From the NCBI GenBank assembly GCA_944388215.1, contig CALXHT010000004.1, positions 43,701 to 107,700 of the forward strand: DNA of 64,000 nucleotides, written 5' to 3'. Positions 8,481-16,790 of this stretch are shown one piece after another. Below the pieces are notes generated by a model. The model did no database searches. It had not been told where the DNA came from and saw only the letters and a program-made list of their open reading frames with translations. Each line of letters opens with the position of its first letter. The first letter of the stretch is position 1. The DNA comes from an uncultured Gemmiger sp. Lineage in GTDB: Bacteria > Bacillota > Clostridia > Oscillospirales > Ruminococcaceae. A program made the position numbers and the translations under genes.

Positions 8481-10061
8481 TTATACCGGGTCCCCCGAGA
8501 GATCTTCCTGCATCAGCAGTTTTTTCAGCGGCAGGATGGCCGCCGGCTCCACACTGAAGGTCCGGATCCCCAGGTGCAGGTACACCGGGATGCGGGGAAT
8601 GCTTTCGATGGTGATGCCGCAGAGGTACACCTCCACGCCGCGGGCCTCGGCCTGCTGCAGCGCTTCCTGCACCAGCCGCTGCACGGCGGGATTGTCCACC
8701 TTGGCGGCGGCCGCCGCGGAATCCTGGAGCAGGCCCAGGGTGTAGCGGGTCAGGTCTTCGATGTCGATGGCCAGCATCTGGGCACCGTGATCGATGAGTT
8801 CACCGGCCAGCAGCGCCGCCGACGGCATGTCCACAATGCAGCCGAAGGGCGGCATTGTGATGTCGGGGCCTTCCTTGTGCAGTTCCTGGCGGCAGGTCTC
8901 CACCTCCTGCAGGCAGGCATCCCAGTCCTCCACGCCGGCGATCATGGGGAACAGTACCCGTAAATCGCCGTAGGGCGCGGCCCGCAGCAGTGCCCTGATC
9001 TGCGGCCAGAAGAGCCGGTGACCCTGCAGCCGTTTGGCGATCTCCGCCGTCCAGGGAGAATCATCGTCGGCATGGGTGTCGCAGGTGCGCACGGCGATCA
9101 TGGCGCCATCGGAATACTGGAGCTTCTCCCGGATTCTTGTAAACTGGGCATCCTCCGAAAGATCATCCATGATCACCGACTCGGTGCGCAGCAGACCGAT
9201 GCCGGCTGCGCCCTGGGGCAGCAGTTCGCCGGGGTCAGAGGTGGAGGTGGTGGCGGTGAGCAGCCGGAAAGCGGTGCCATCCTTGGTCAGGCAGGGGAGG
9301 ACCGCCACCGCATCGGGTACACGGCCGTGCAGACGGTTTTCGGCCACCTTGCAGTCCGCCTGGGCGATATGGGCACCGTCCGGCTCGATGATCAGCGTGC
9401 CGGTGTCTCCGTCGGAGGCGTCCAGAATGGCCCGGTGCCCGGCGGCCAGGGCCGCCACGCCGTCCCCCAGCTGGATGACGGCGGGAATGCCCAGGCTGCG
9501 CGCCATGATGGCGGCGTGGCTGACCGAACTGTCGTGGTTGCTGGCCAGGCCCAGGATCATCCGGCGGTCCAGGCTGAAGAGATCGCTGGGAAAAAAGCGA
9601 TCCGCCACCAGGATGCTGGGGCGTTTCAGGTGCAGCCGGCGGCGGGGACGCCCGTCCAGAATATCCACCACGCGGCGGCATACATCGCATACGTCCACGC
9701 TGCGCTCCCGGATATACTCATCGTCCACATTGTTCAGCCGTCCGGCAAAAATCTGTTCGGCCCGTTCCACAGCCGCGGCGCCGCCGGCCCCGGCTGCTAT
9801 GTAATCACCGATCTCGTTGGTGAAGGACTCGTCCTCCAGAAGGGCGATTTGAAACAGCAGGATGTCGGCATCCGGCCCTTTGGCGCGCTGGCTCAAGCGG
9901 CGCAGTTCGTCCTTGGCCAGTACCACGGCCACATCGTACAGCGCGCGCTCCCGGAAGGGATCACACACGATGCGGTGCAGCCCGGTGGTGCCGTGGTCGA
10001 TCTGCTCTACCGGGCCGATCGCAATTCCCTTGGATGCGGATACACCGGTAAATGTATACAT
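8481..10061 (-). CDS. Divergent PTS Enzyme I-like protein with eroded PEP-binding site
   Basis: It has 526 residues against about 570 in phosphoenolpyruvate-protein phosphotransferase (PtsI). The N-terminus reads FTGVSASKGIAIGPV. The phosphohistidine swivel is kept: SSVSHAAIMARSLGIPAV, with the active His. GIGLLRTE and an RT.D motif remain in the C-terminal barrel. The stretch that should follow (GGDK ... NPFLGxRxIR) is shortened and unrecognisable. The Mg-ligand Glu of VEIP is Asp (IVDMP). GTNDLTQYT is DIEDLTRYT. CGEMAGD is CGITIES, keeping only CG. Either it is a paralogue with a new role or it is no longer PEP-dependent. It is the second gene of an operon, 18 nt after the patatin gene, with AAAGGAGG before its ATG. 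HPr and EII genes are not in the window. Confidence 0.75.
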   Translation of the reverse strand: MYTFTGVSASKGIAIGPVEQIDHGTTGLHRIVCDPFRERALYDVAVVLAKDELRRLSQRAKGPDADILLFQIALLEDESFTNEIGDYIAAGAGGAAAVERAEQIFAGRLNNVDDEYIRERSVDVCDVCRRVVDILDGRPRRRLHLKRPSILVADRFFPSDLFSLDRRMILGLASNHDSSVSHAAIMARSLGIPAVIQLGDGVAALAAGHRAILDASDGDTGTLIIEPDGAHIAQADCKVAENRLHGRVPDAVAVLPCLTKDGTAFRLLTATTSTSDPGELLPQGAAGIGLLRTESVIMDDLSEDAQFTRIREKLQYSDGAMIAVRTCDTHADDDSPWTAEIAKRLQGHRLFWPQIRALLRAAPYGDLRVLFPMIAGVEDWDACLQEVETCRQELHKEGPDITMPPFGCIVDMPSAALLAGELIDHGAQMLAIDIEDLTRYTLGLLQDSAAAAAKVDNPAVQRLVQEALQQAEARGVEVYLCGITIESIPRIPVYLHLGIRTFSVEPAAILPLKKLLMQEDLSGDPV

Positions 10062-10079
10062 ATGAGCCTCCTTTGACAG

Positions 10080-11267
10080 TTACAGCAGGGATGTCCGGGT
10101 CAATGCCCGGCTGACCAGAGCGGTGACGAATTCTTCCGGCATGGCGGCGGCCAGGGTGCGCTCGGCCACCAGACTGCCCTCCTTGCCGTCCAGCAGGGCG
10201 GGAAACCGGTCGGCGGGATCCTTGTCGAAGCTGCCCATGAAGGCAGCCGCCAGCATTTTTGGGGTGTAGGGCAGATCCTCCGGCACGTGCAGGCGTTCGC
10301 AGGCCAGTTCCAGCGGGGCCAGGGCGCCCCGTGTGGGAGCGCCGGGATTGGGCCCGTAGGGCGCAGGATACCCGGCACGCTGGCGGGCGGTTTTTTCTGC
10401 CCTTTCCAGACCGGGGGCACGGGCGCAGGCGTCCGCCAGCTGCTGCTGATAGCTTATGGCAAAGCGTTCCAGGAATCCGTCCGGGTCCGGCTGGATGGCA
10501 TAGGCTGTGCCGCCGATGCGCCCGAACAGCCGCAGGGTGTCCCAGTAGCCCAGGGCGATGTTGCGTGCCGCCCGGGAAGGATCAAAGTCCAGGGTGGGGC
10601 CCAGGTTCCAGTGGCTGCGCACGATGCGGGTGGGCAGCCCGGTGTGGTTCTGCCGCACGATGCCGATGCCGTCGATGTCCACGCCCAGCAGTTCGGTGGC
10701 TCCCATCTCGGCAGCCAGCTGCAGCGGCATGTTGTCACGCCAGCCGCCGTCGATGTATTTCACCCCGTCGATCTCCCGGGGGCGCAGGGCGGGAAAGCAG
10801 GCGCTGGAGGCCAGCATGTAATCCTTCAGCCGCCCCTGGGGAATGGCTTCTATGGGGCATTGCAGGCTGCGCATGGTGGACATCTCGGTCATCACCAGGC
10901 CAAAGTGGATGGGGGCCCGGCGCACCGCCGGCTCATCGATCAGGGCGTCAAGACGTTCGGCCAGCGGTTCCACGTTCAGACCGCCGCTGCGGATCACATC
11001 CTGGAAGAAAGCGTTCAGTTCCTCCGGGTTGCGGGTGGCGGGCACATCCAGCACATCGTGAATTTCCAGGGAACGCCACAGGGCCTCGGCCTCCCGGGCC
11101 TTGCCCAGGGTGAACATACAGCCGTTCAGCGTGCCCACGCTGGCGCCTGTGATGATGGCAGGATGCCAGTCCAACTCCTGCAGAGCGCGCCAGACACCGA
11201 TCTGGTAGCTTCCCTTGGCGCCGCCGCCGGCCAGTACCAGCGCGCGTACGGGTGCGGTATTTGGCAA
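10080..11267 (-). CDS. Patatin-like phospholipase family protein
   Basis: Predicted serine acyl hydrolase of 395 residues with a Ser-Asp dyad. The N-terminus has the oxyanion motif GGGAKGSYQIG (residues ~14-24). The nucleophile elbow is GASVG (GxSxG, Ser near residue 43). The catalytic Asp is in DGGWRDNMPL near residue 170. It is cytoplasmic, with no signal peptide. The start is a TTG at 11267, with GGAGGG about 8 nt upstream. An ATG next to that site is out of frame. The C-terminal ~130 residues are not recognised. It leads an operon with the Enzyme I-like gene. The substrate is probably a lipid but cannot be inferred. Confidence 0.88.
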   Translation of the reverse strand: MPNTAPVRALVLAGGGAKGSYQIGVWRALQELDWHPAIITGASVGTLNGCMFTLGKAREAEALWRSLEIHDVLDVPATRNPEELNAFFQDVIRSGGLNVEPLAERLDALIDEPAVRRAPIHFGLVMTEMSTMRSLQCPIEAIPQGRLKDYMLASSACFPALRPREIDGVKYIDGGWRDNMPLQLAAEMGATELLGVDIDGIGIVRQNHTGLPTRIVRSHWNLGPTLDFDPSRAARNIALGYWDTLRLFGRIGGTAYAIQPDPDGFLERFAISYQQQLADACARAPGLERAEKTARQRAGYPAPYGPNPGAPTRGALAPLELACERLHVPEDLPYTPKMLAAAFMGSFDKDPADRFPALLDGKEGSLVAERTLAAAMPEEFVTALVSRALTRTSLL

Positions 11268-11309
11268 GGCAACATCCCTCCCTGCAAGTGCAATGAATAT
11301 TTATCCTAT

Positions 11310-11338
11310 ATTATAACATCCTCCACGCGCGATTGCTA
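11310..11338 (-). promoter_or_regulatory. Promoter of the patatin/Enzyme I-like operon
   Basis: On the reverse strand: TAGCAA, 17-nt spacer ending in TGT, perfect TATAAT (11310-11315). The -35 is weak, and the extended -10 probably compensates. Confidence 0.55.
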
Positions 11339-11389
11339 CCGGGAATTGCATTAAGATTTTGTTATTTTGTCAGCGCTATCCCGCAGCAC

Positions 11390-11418
11390 TTGCAAGAAAC
11401 GGGCGGAACGTGTATTAT
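11390..11418 (+). promoter_or_regulatory. Sigma-A promoter of the nucleotidyltransferase/MerR operon
   Basis: TTGCAA (11390-11395), 17-nt spacer, TATTAT (11413-11418). It is divergent from the patatin promoter. Confidence 0.65.
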
Positions 11419-11487
11419 GGACATAATGGATGCCATCCGGCAAACATTCTTTTGATGGGAAAACCGGATGGAGGAAGGAGATTCAGT

Positions 11488-12417
11488 ATGGCAAAAAAAC
11501 CGATTCTGGTGGTGATGGCGGCCGGTATGGGCAGTCGGTACGGCGGTCTGAAGCAGATCGATCCGGTGGGGCCTTCCGGGGAGGCTATCCTCGACTACAG
11601 CCTGTACGACGCCCGCCGCGCCGGTTTTGAGACGGTGGTCTTTATTATCAAGCATGAAATTGAGGCAGCTTTCAAGGAGGCAGTGGGCGCCCGGGCGGAG
11701 CGCGCCGGGCTGGAGGTCCTCTATGCCTACCAGCAGCTGGACAAACTGCCCGAAGGTTTCTCGGTGCCGGAGGGCCGCGTCAAACCCTGGGGCACGGCTC
11801 ATGCGATTCTGGTGGCGGAGGAAGCCATCGGCGACGCACCGTTTGCGGTCATCAACGCCGACGACTACTATGGCCCCCAGGGGTTCCGGCTGATCTATGA
11901 TTATCTCAGCACCCATGCTGACGGTGACCGGTATGCCTGGTCGATGGTGGGCTTTTTGCTGGGCAACACGGTCAGTGCCAACGGCAGTGTGAGCCGCGGC
12001 GTCTGCGTCACCGATGGGAAGGGCGACCTGGTCAGCGTGACCGAGCGCACCTGCATCGAGCCCTATGACGGTGGTATCCACTATACCGAGGATGACGGCG
12101 CCACCTGGACCGATCTGCCCGCCGACACGGTGGTCTCCATGAACCTGTGGGGCTTCACGCCGGGCTACATCGCCGAGGCAAAGGCCGGTTTTGCTGCCTT
12201 CCTGCAGGAGAACCTGCCGGTGAACCCGCTGAAGTGCGAATACTACCTGCCCTCCGTGGTGACGGCTGCCCTGCAGCGCAAAGAGGCGGATGTACATGTG
12301 CTGACCAGCGCTGACAAGTGGTACGGCATCACCTACCGGGAGGATAAGCCGGATCTGGTGGCCGCCCTGCAGAAGATGAGCGCCGACGGCCTCTATCCCA
12401 CCGACAAACTGTTCTGA
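11488..12417 (+). CDS. Nucleotidyltransferase family protein (sugar-nucleotide pyrophosphorylase fold)
   Basis: A 309-residue NTP-transferase of the GT-A/Rossmann type. It begins PILVVMAAGMGSRYGGLKQ, a variant of the G-x-G-x-R nucleotide-binding loop. PVGPSGEAILDYSLYDA follows, then the metal-binding INADDYYGPQGF. It probably activates a sugar or related phosphate with an NTP, but the LDYS and PWGTAH features do not fit classical GalU, GlmU or RfbA, so the substrate is open. The start is the ATG at 11488 behind GAGGAAGGAG; the longer upstream frame has no ribosome site. A MerR regulator follows after 15 nt in the same operon. Confidence 0.85.
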   Translation: MAKKPILVVMAAGMGSRYGGLKQIDPVGPSGEAILDYSLYDARRAGFETVVFIIKHEIEAAFKEAVGARAERAGLEVLYAYQQLDKLPEGFSVPEGRVKPWGTAHAILVAEEAIGDAPFAVINADDYYGPQGFRLIYDYLSTHADGDRYAWSMVGFLLGNTVSANGSVSRGVCVTDGKGDLVSVTERTCIEPYDGGIHYTEDDGATWTDLPADTVVSMNLWGFTPGYIAEAKAGFAAFLQENLPVNPLKCEYYLPSVVTAALQRKEADVHVLTSADKWYGITYREDKPDLVAALQKMSADGLYPTDKLF

Positions 12418-12432
12418 AAAGGAAATTCCATC

Positions 12433-12888
12433 ATGGCATACACGGTAGGACAGATGGCGAAGCGGCTGGGCATTGCACCCTCCACGCTGCGCTACTACGA
12501 CAAGGAAGGGCTGCTGCCCTATGTGGAGCGCACGGACGGCGGCATCCGGATGTTTCAGGAGAAGGACTACGAATGGCTGAGCATCATCGAGTGCCTCAAG
12601 CAGTCGGGCCTTTCCATCAAGGAGATCCGGCGGTACATTGATCTGTGCCGGGAAGGGGATGCCACCATCCCGGAACGGCTGCAGCTCTTTGTGAACCGGC
12701 GCCTGGCCGTGCAGCAGCAGATGGCCCAGCTGCAGAAGACGCTGGATCTTCTGGACTATAAACTCTGGTTCTACCAGACATCGGAGGAAGCCGGCACCAC
12801 GTCCATCCACGACGGCCAGACGGCGGAGGATATCCCGGAAGAATACCGGGAAGCTTTCCGGCACGCCCATGGCCGCGGCGACAACTGA
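12433..12888 (+). CDS. MerR-family transcriptional regulator
   Basis: A 151-residue regulator with an N-terminal winged helix: MAYTVGQMAKRLGIAPSTLR, then YYDKEGLLPYVERTDGGIRMF. A dimerisation coiled coil follows (roughly residues 75-115, QQQMAQLQKTLDLLDYKLWF). The C-terminus lacks the cysteines of metal sensors, so it is more like the small-molecule or stress type such as AdhR. It is co-transcribed with the nucleotidyltransferase 15 nt upstream, which may be its target. Confidence 0.9.
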   Translation: MAYTVGQMAKRLGIAPSTLRYYDKEGLLPYVERTDGGIRMFQEKDYEWLSIIECLKQSGLSIKEIRRYIDLCREGDATIPERLQLFVNRRLAVQQQMAQLQKTLDLLDYKLWFYQTSEEAGTTSIHDGQTAEDIPEEYREAFRHAHGRGDN

Positions 12889-12896
12889 ACAAAGCA

Positions 12897-12936
12897 AAAG
12901 CCCTCTGTCCTGGGGACAGAGGGCTTGGCTTTTGCG
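12897..12936. terminator. Terminator between convergent merR-type gene and rsmE
   Basis: AGCCCTCTGTCC (12899-12910) pairs perfectly with GGACAGAGGGCT (12914-12925). An outer GCAAAAGC/GCTTTTGC pairing surrounds it, so it could work on either strand. The T-tract is short. Confidence 0.7.
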
Positions 12937-12982
12937 GGAAGGGGGGACCGGCACGCAGACCGGAACCCTGCCATAGTATGGA

Positions 12983-13711
12983 TTACTCCAGGTTGCCGGT
13001 GAGCAGCATGGCAGCGGTCAGGGCGGCCAGCGGGGCAGTCTCGCAGCGCAGGATGCGCGGTCCCAGTCCCACCGGGATGGCCCCGGCGGCGCTGGCGGCA
13101 GAGGCTTCCTCGGCGGCAAAACCGCCCTCACTGCCGGTGATCAGCGCCAGACGCCGGGCACAGCCGGGAGTCAGCAGTTTACGGAGCGGTTCGCCGCCGC
13201 CCTCATAAAAGAAGAGGGCCTTGTCGTAGGAAGCCAGCGCCCGGCAGACCGCGCCGAAATTCTCCAGCGGCATGGTTACATGGGGAATCTTCGCCCGGCC
13301 CGCCTGTTTGGCGGCTTCGAAGGCGATGCGGTTGTACCGCTCGTTCTTGGCGTCCTCCTTCTTGGGGGCTGCCACGCAGTAGCGGCTGAAGAAGGGAACA
13401 ATTTCCTGCACGCCCAGCTCCACGCTGTGGCGGATGATCTCCTCCAGCTTGCCCTGCTTGGGATAGCCCACAAACAGTGTCACGGCCAGGTCAGGCTCCG
13501 CCTTGCTGGGGGCGCCTTCGCTGACGGAAAACTCCACCCGGCCCGGCACTATGGAGGTGACGGTGCCGGTATATTCCAGTCCGTCCGGCCCGCACAGCAC
13601 CACCTGTTCGCCGATGCGTGCCCGCATGACGTTGGCCAGGTGGTGGGCGTCGCCGCCGGTGAGGGAAGCTTGCCCGCCGGCCAGTTCTCTGGTAAAATAG
13701 CGGTGCGGCAT
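12983..13711 (-). CDS. rsmE: 16S rRNA (uracil(1498)-N(3))-methyltransferase
   Basis: Methylates U1498 in helix 44 of 16S rRNA. A 242-residue SPOUT methyltransferase with an N-terminal PUA-like segment (MPHRYFTRELAGG, HHLANVMRARIGEQVVL) and the knotted C-terminal SAM site. The SAM-site motifs are LALITGSEGGFAAEE, then VGLGPRILRCETAPLAAL, both diagnostic. It starts one base after the prmA stop (TAA-C-ATG), the common prmA-rsmE operon. Confidence 0.96.
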   Translation of the reverse strand: MPHRYFTRELAGGQASLTGGDAHHLANVMRARIGEQVVLCGPDGLEYTGTVTSIVPGRVEFSVSEGAPSKAEPDLAVTLFVGYPKQGKLEEIIRHSVELGVQEIVPFFSRYCVAAPKKEDAKNERYNRIAFEAAKQAGRAKIPHVTMPLENFGAVCRALASYDKALFFYEGGGEPLRKLLTPGCARRLALITGSEGGFAAEEASAASAAGAIPVGLGPRILRCETAPLAALTAAMLLTGNLE

Positions 13712-13712
13712 G

Positions 13713-14633
13713 TTATGCCTCTTTCTTTTCGCAGATGATGCAGACCCAGCCGCGCTTTTCCTTCACTTCCACAGGATTCAGCCCGGCGGCCGCCAGACCG
13801 TCCAGCACTTCCTGTTTGCGCTCGTCGATGATGCCGCTGGCGATGAACCGGGCACCCGGCGCCATCAGGGCCGGCACATGGGGCGCCAGGGACAGAATGG
13901 CCGACGCCACAATGTTGGCGGTGATGATGTTGTACTGGCCGCTGGCCTTGTCGGAGAGATCACCCACCAGCACGGTGAAGCGGTCAGCCACGCCGTTGCG
14001 CTGGGCGTTTTCCCCGGCGGTGCGCACACACATGGGATCAATGTCCACGCCTTCCGCCTCTTTGGCGCCCAGTTTCAGTGCCGCAATGGCCAGAATGCCC
14101 GACCCGGTACCGATATCCAGCACCCGTTCGCCGCCCTGTACGATGGCGTCCAGCGTTTCCAGGCACAGGCTGGTGGTCTCGTGGGTGCCGGTGCCGAAGG
14201 CCATGCCGGGGTCCATCGTGATGGTGATGCGGTCAGTGTCGTAGTGCTCCCAGCCCGGTACCACGGCCAGACGGTTGCCGATGTCCATGGGATGGTAGTA
14301 TTTCTTCCAGGCGTTCTGCCAGTCTTCCTGCTCCACACCGGTGGTGTTCAGCTGGTATTCGATGCCGCTGTTTTTCAGCCGCTCCTCGAAGAGCGGCAGG
14401 ATCTCGGCGGGGTTCTCATCGGGGGCCAGGTACATGTGCACGATGACGATATCCCGGGGCTTGTCCAGCAGTTCCTGCTCGATCAGGTCCACATGGGCAA
14501 TCTCCCAGGACTGCTGTTCCAGGTCGCTGTAATCTTCAATATAGATGCCGCCATTGGCTACCATCGTGGCGATGGCTTCGGCGGTGTCGGCGTCGCGCTT
14601 GGCGACGGTAATGCTGATATCGGTCCATTCCAT
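13713..14633 (-). CDS. prmA: Ribosomal protein L11 methyltransferase
   Basis: SAM-dependent trimethylation of ribosomal protein L11. It has 306 residues from the ATG at 14633, which has GGAGG about 9 nt upstream. A longer frame to 14693 would run through the promoter and is rejected. Motifs: GMAFGTGTHETTSLCLE near the middle, then the SAM loop VLDIGTGSGILAIAAL and the downstream acidic GVDIDPMCV, all classic for PrmA. It leads the prmA-rsmE operon. Its substrate gene rplK is at 51.0 kb. Confidence 0.95.
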   Translation of the reverse strand: MEWTDISITVAKRDADTAEAIATMVANGGIYIEDYSDLEQQSWEIAHVDLIEQELLDKPRDIVIVHMYLAPDENPAEILPLFEERLKNSGIEYQLNTTGVEQEDWQNAWKKYYHPMDIGNRLAVVPGWEHYDTDRITITMDPGMAFGTGTHETTSLCLETLDAIVQGGERVLDIGTGSGILAIAALKLGAKEAEGVDIDPMCVRTAGENAQRNGVADRFTVLVGDLSDKASGQYNIITANIVASAILSLAPHVPALMAPGARFIASGIIDERKQEVLDGLAAAGLNPVEVKEKRGWVCIICEKKEA

Positions 14634-14664
14634 ACGAAAAGTCCTCCGTTTCCAATTCTCTTGT

Positions 14665-14693
14665 ATTATACAGGAAACCCCCTCACAATTCAA
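14665..14693 (-). promoter_or_regulatory. Sigma-A promoter of prmA-rsmE
   Basis: Reverse strand TTGAAT (14688-14693), 17-nt spacer, perfect TATAAT (14665-14670). Confidence 0.75.
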
Positions 14694-14713
14694 TGAAGAA
14701 AGGAGAAATCCCC

Positions 14714-15283
14714 ATGCAAATTCGTTTGCTGGACTGCGCTGGGGCGCAGAATATCTACGAGACCCGGATGGTGCAGGATTTTCCCGCCGCGGAGCTCAAA
14801 CCCTTTTCCGCCGTGCGGGAGATGATGCAGGCGGGCATCTATGAGCCGCTGGTCCTGGAGGAAGAAGACGGCCGTCTGCTGGCCTATGCCTGGCAGGTGC
14901 TGCTGCCGGGACGGCGCAGCGCGCTGCTGGACTATTTTGCCGTGCGCAGCGACCTGCGGGGCGGCGGCATCGGTACCCGGGCGCTCCACGCGCTGGCGGA
15001 CCACTACCGGGACCGGCTGGACGATCTGATTCTCGAATGCGAACATCCCGATGAAGCGCCCGACCGGGCGGTGGCAAAGCGACGCATTGCCTTTTATCTG
15101 CGGGCGGGTGCCTGTGCCACCCGCATCGAGAGCCGGGTGTTCGGGGTGCGCTACAACATCCTGACGCTGCCCTGCGGCGGCCATGAAACCGACGCCGTGG
15201 TGAGCCGGGAACTCAAGGATCTCTACCGCATGATGGTCCCCGAACCCTATTATCGCGGCAACGTGATATTTTACGACCCCTGA
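14714..15283 (+). CDS. GNAT-family N-acetyltransferase-like protein
   Basis: A 189-residue protein with the GNAT acetyl-CoA loop LRGGGIGTRAL near residue 93. It is preceded by the beta-strand LLDYFAVRSD, and a following helix leads to FYLRAGAC. The substrate is unknown. The start is chosen as the ATG at 14714, because AAAGGAG lies 8-14 nt before it; the ATG at 14693 would sit ahead of that site. It is divergent from prmA and lies just upstream of spoVAC. No terminator is seen in the 34-nt gap, so read-through into spoVA is possible. Confidence 0.75.
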   Translation: MQIRLLDCAGAQNIYETRMVQDFPAAELKPFSAVREMMQAGIYEPLVLEEEDGRLLAYAWQVLLPGRRSALLDYFAVRSDLRGGGIGTRALHALADHYRDRLDDLILECEHPDEAPDRAVAKRRIAFYLRAGACATRIESRVFGVRYNILTLPCGGHETDAVVSRELKDLYRMMVPEPYYRGNVIFYDP

Positions 15284-15293
15284 GGGTATACTA
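15264..15293 (+). promoter_or_regulatory. Candidate sporulation (sigma-G-like) promoter of spoVAC-AD-AE
   Basis: TGATAT (15264-15269), 17-nt spacer, TATACTA (15287-15293), one base from the sigma-G -10 CATACTA. It overlaps the end of the GNAT gene. The spoVA operon is sigma-G dependent in B. subtilis, so a forespore promoter is expected here. A sigma-A promoter cannot be excluded. Confidence 0.4.
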
Positions 15294-15317
15294 CCCCCGT
15301 GAGGGGGCATAGCAACC

Positions 15318-15761
15318 ATGAAACTGAATCCGAAAGAATATGCCCGCATGGTATCCCGAGCAACGCCGCATTCGCCGGTGATCCGGGACTGCCTGTGGGC
15401 ATTTTTTGTGGGCGGCAGCATCTGCCTGCTGGGGGAAGCACTGCGCCAGATCTTCCTGATCTGGTATGACGCTTCGCTGGCCGGTACGCTGACCAGCATC
15501 GCGCTGATTTTTCTGTCGGCCGTCTGTACAGCGCTGGGGTGGTACCAGAAACTGGCCACCCGGGCTGGGGCCGGTACGCTGGTGCCCATCACAGGGTTTG
15601 CCAATTCAGTGGTGAGCCCGGCCATCGAGTTCAAGGCGGAGGGCTGGGTCACCGGTGTGGGCGCCAAGATTTTCGGCATAGCAGGGCCGGTCATTGCCTA
15701 CGGCACCGCCGCTTCGGCGGTGTGGGGGCTGCTCTACTGGCTGCTGGGAAAGGTGGGGTGA
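15318..15761 (+). CDS. spoVAC: Stage V sporulation protein AC
   Basis: Integral membrane channel component of the SpoVA complex that moves Ca-dipicolinate into the forespore and out at germination. It has 147 residues, with hydrophobic segments at ~25-45, 55-75 and 110-140. Conserved family stretches are seen: ATPHSPVIRDCLWAFFVGG, LGEALRQIF, and LVPITGFANSVVSPAIEFKAE. Its ribosome site GAGGGGG (15301-15307) can be masked by CCCCC at 15294-15298 across a GTGA loop. spoVAD follows after 3 nt. spoVAA and spoVAB are absent, as commonly in Clostridia. Confidence 0.95.
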   Translation: MKLNPKEYARMVSRATPHSPVIRDCLWAFFVGGSICLLGEALRQIFLIWYDASLAGTLTSIALIFLSAVCTALGWYQKLATRAGAGTLVPITGFANSVVSPAIEFKAEGWVTGVGAKIFGIAGPVIAYGTAASAVWGLLYWLLGKVG

Positions 15762-15764
15762 TCC

Positions 15765-16790
15765 ATGGCCATTCGCAGAAAGGACACGGTTCTGTTTGAA
15801 AAGCCGCCGGTCATTGCAGCCTGGGCCGCAGCGGGGGGCAAGAAGGAGAGCGAGGGGCCGCTGGCGGCGGGCTTTGACTTCCTGACCGAGGATGCCTCCT
15901 TCCCGGACGAAGCCTGCGCCAATTGGGAGCAGGCGGAAAGCTATCTGCAGCAGAAAGCGGCGGAACTCTGTCTGCGCAAGGCGGACATCAGCCGCAAGGA
16001 GGTGGACCTGGCGCTGGCGGGGGACCTGCAGGCCCAGTGCACGGCCAGCAACTACACCATGCGCGCCCTGGGAATCCCCTTTGCCGGGGTGTACGGGGCC
16101 TGTTCCACCATGGCGGAAACGCTGTGCCTGGCGGCGTCACTGGCGGCCACCGGCATAGCGCATCAGGTTCTGGCGCTGACAAGCAGCCATTTCTGTGCGG
16201 CGGAACGGCAGTTCCGTACTCCGCTGGACTATGGCGCCAAGCGCACCACCACCGCCCAGTGGACCGCCACCGCGGCGGGGGCCTGTCTGCTGCGCAGTCC
16301 GGGCCAGCCCGGGGTGCGGGTGCTGTCGGCGACTTTTGGCAGGGTGCAGGACTATGCGGTACACGACATCAACAATATGGGCGCTGCCATGATGCCGGCG
16401 GCGGCTTCCACGCTGCTGCGGTATTTTGCGGCCACCGGCACGCAGCCTTCGGACTTCGATGCCATTTTTACAGGCGATCTGGGGGAAGTGGGCAGCGGGC
16501 TGCTGCGGGAGCAGATGGAGCGGGAGGGTGTGCCGCTGCCCAACCACCGGGACTGCGGCTGCCTGTTGTACGATGTGGCTGCCCAGAACGTCCAGGCGGG
16601 CGGCAGCGGGGCCGGGTGCAGCGCGGCGGTACTCTGTGCCCATATCCTGCCGCATCTGCAAAACGGGCGCTACCACCGGGTGCTGTTTGTGGCCACCGGT
16701 GCGCTGATGAGCCAGACCACCTTTTTGCAGGGGGAGAGCATCCCCGGCATTGCCCATTGCGTGGAACTGGCAGGGGAGGGAACCGAATGA
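15765..16790 (+). CDS. spoVAD: Stage V sporulation protein AD
   Basis: Dipicolinate-binding, thiolase-fold protein of the SpoVA complex, on the outer face of the inner spore membrane. It has 341 residues, the usual size. Recognisable stretches include FEKPPVIAAWAAAGGKKE, AGDLQAQCTASNYTMRALG, FAGVYGACSTMAETL, and SSHFCAAERQFRTPL. Its stop overlaps the spoVAE start (ATGA), giving tight coupling. dpaAB, which makes its ligand, is at 25.6 kb. Confidence 0.95.
   Translation: MAIRRKDTVLFEKPPVIAAWAAAGGKKESEGPLAAGFDFLTEDASFPDEACANWEQAESYLQQKAAELCLRKADISRKEVDLALAGDLQAQCTASNYTMRALGIPFAGVYGACSTMAETLCLAASLAATGIAHQVLALTSSHFCAAERQFRTPLDYGAKRTTTAQWTATAAGACLLRSPGQPGVRVLSATFGRVQDYAVHDINNMGAAMMPAAASTLLRYFAATGTQPSDFDAIFTGDLGEVGSGLLREQMEREGVPLPNHRDCGCLLYDVAAQNVQAGGSGAGCSAAVLCAHILPHLQNGRYHRVLFVATGALMSQTTFLQGESIPGIAHCVELAGEGTE

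Noticed and set aside
8436..8963. Forward frame opposite the Enzyme I-like gene
   Set aside because: It starts inside the bidirectional terminator and lies antisense to a protein with clear motifs.
13710..14696. Forward frame opposite prmA
   Set aside because: PrmA on the reverse strand has diagnostic motifs and a ribosome site; this frame has neither.
15923..16786. Long open extension of spoVAE upstream inside spoVAD
   Set aside because: SpoVAD occupies the region in another frame with clear family stretches; spoVAE starts in the ATGA overlap.
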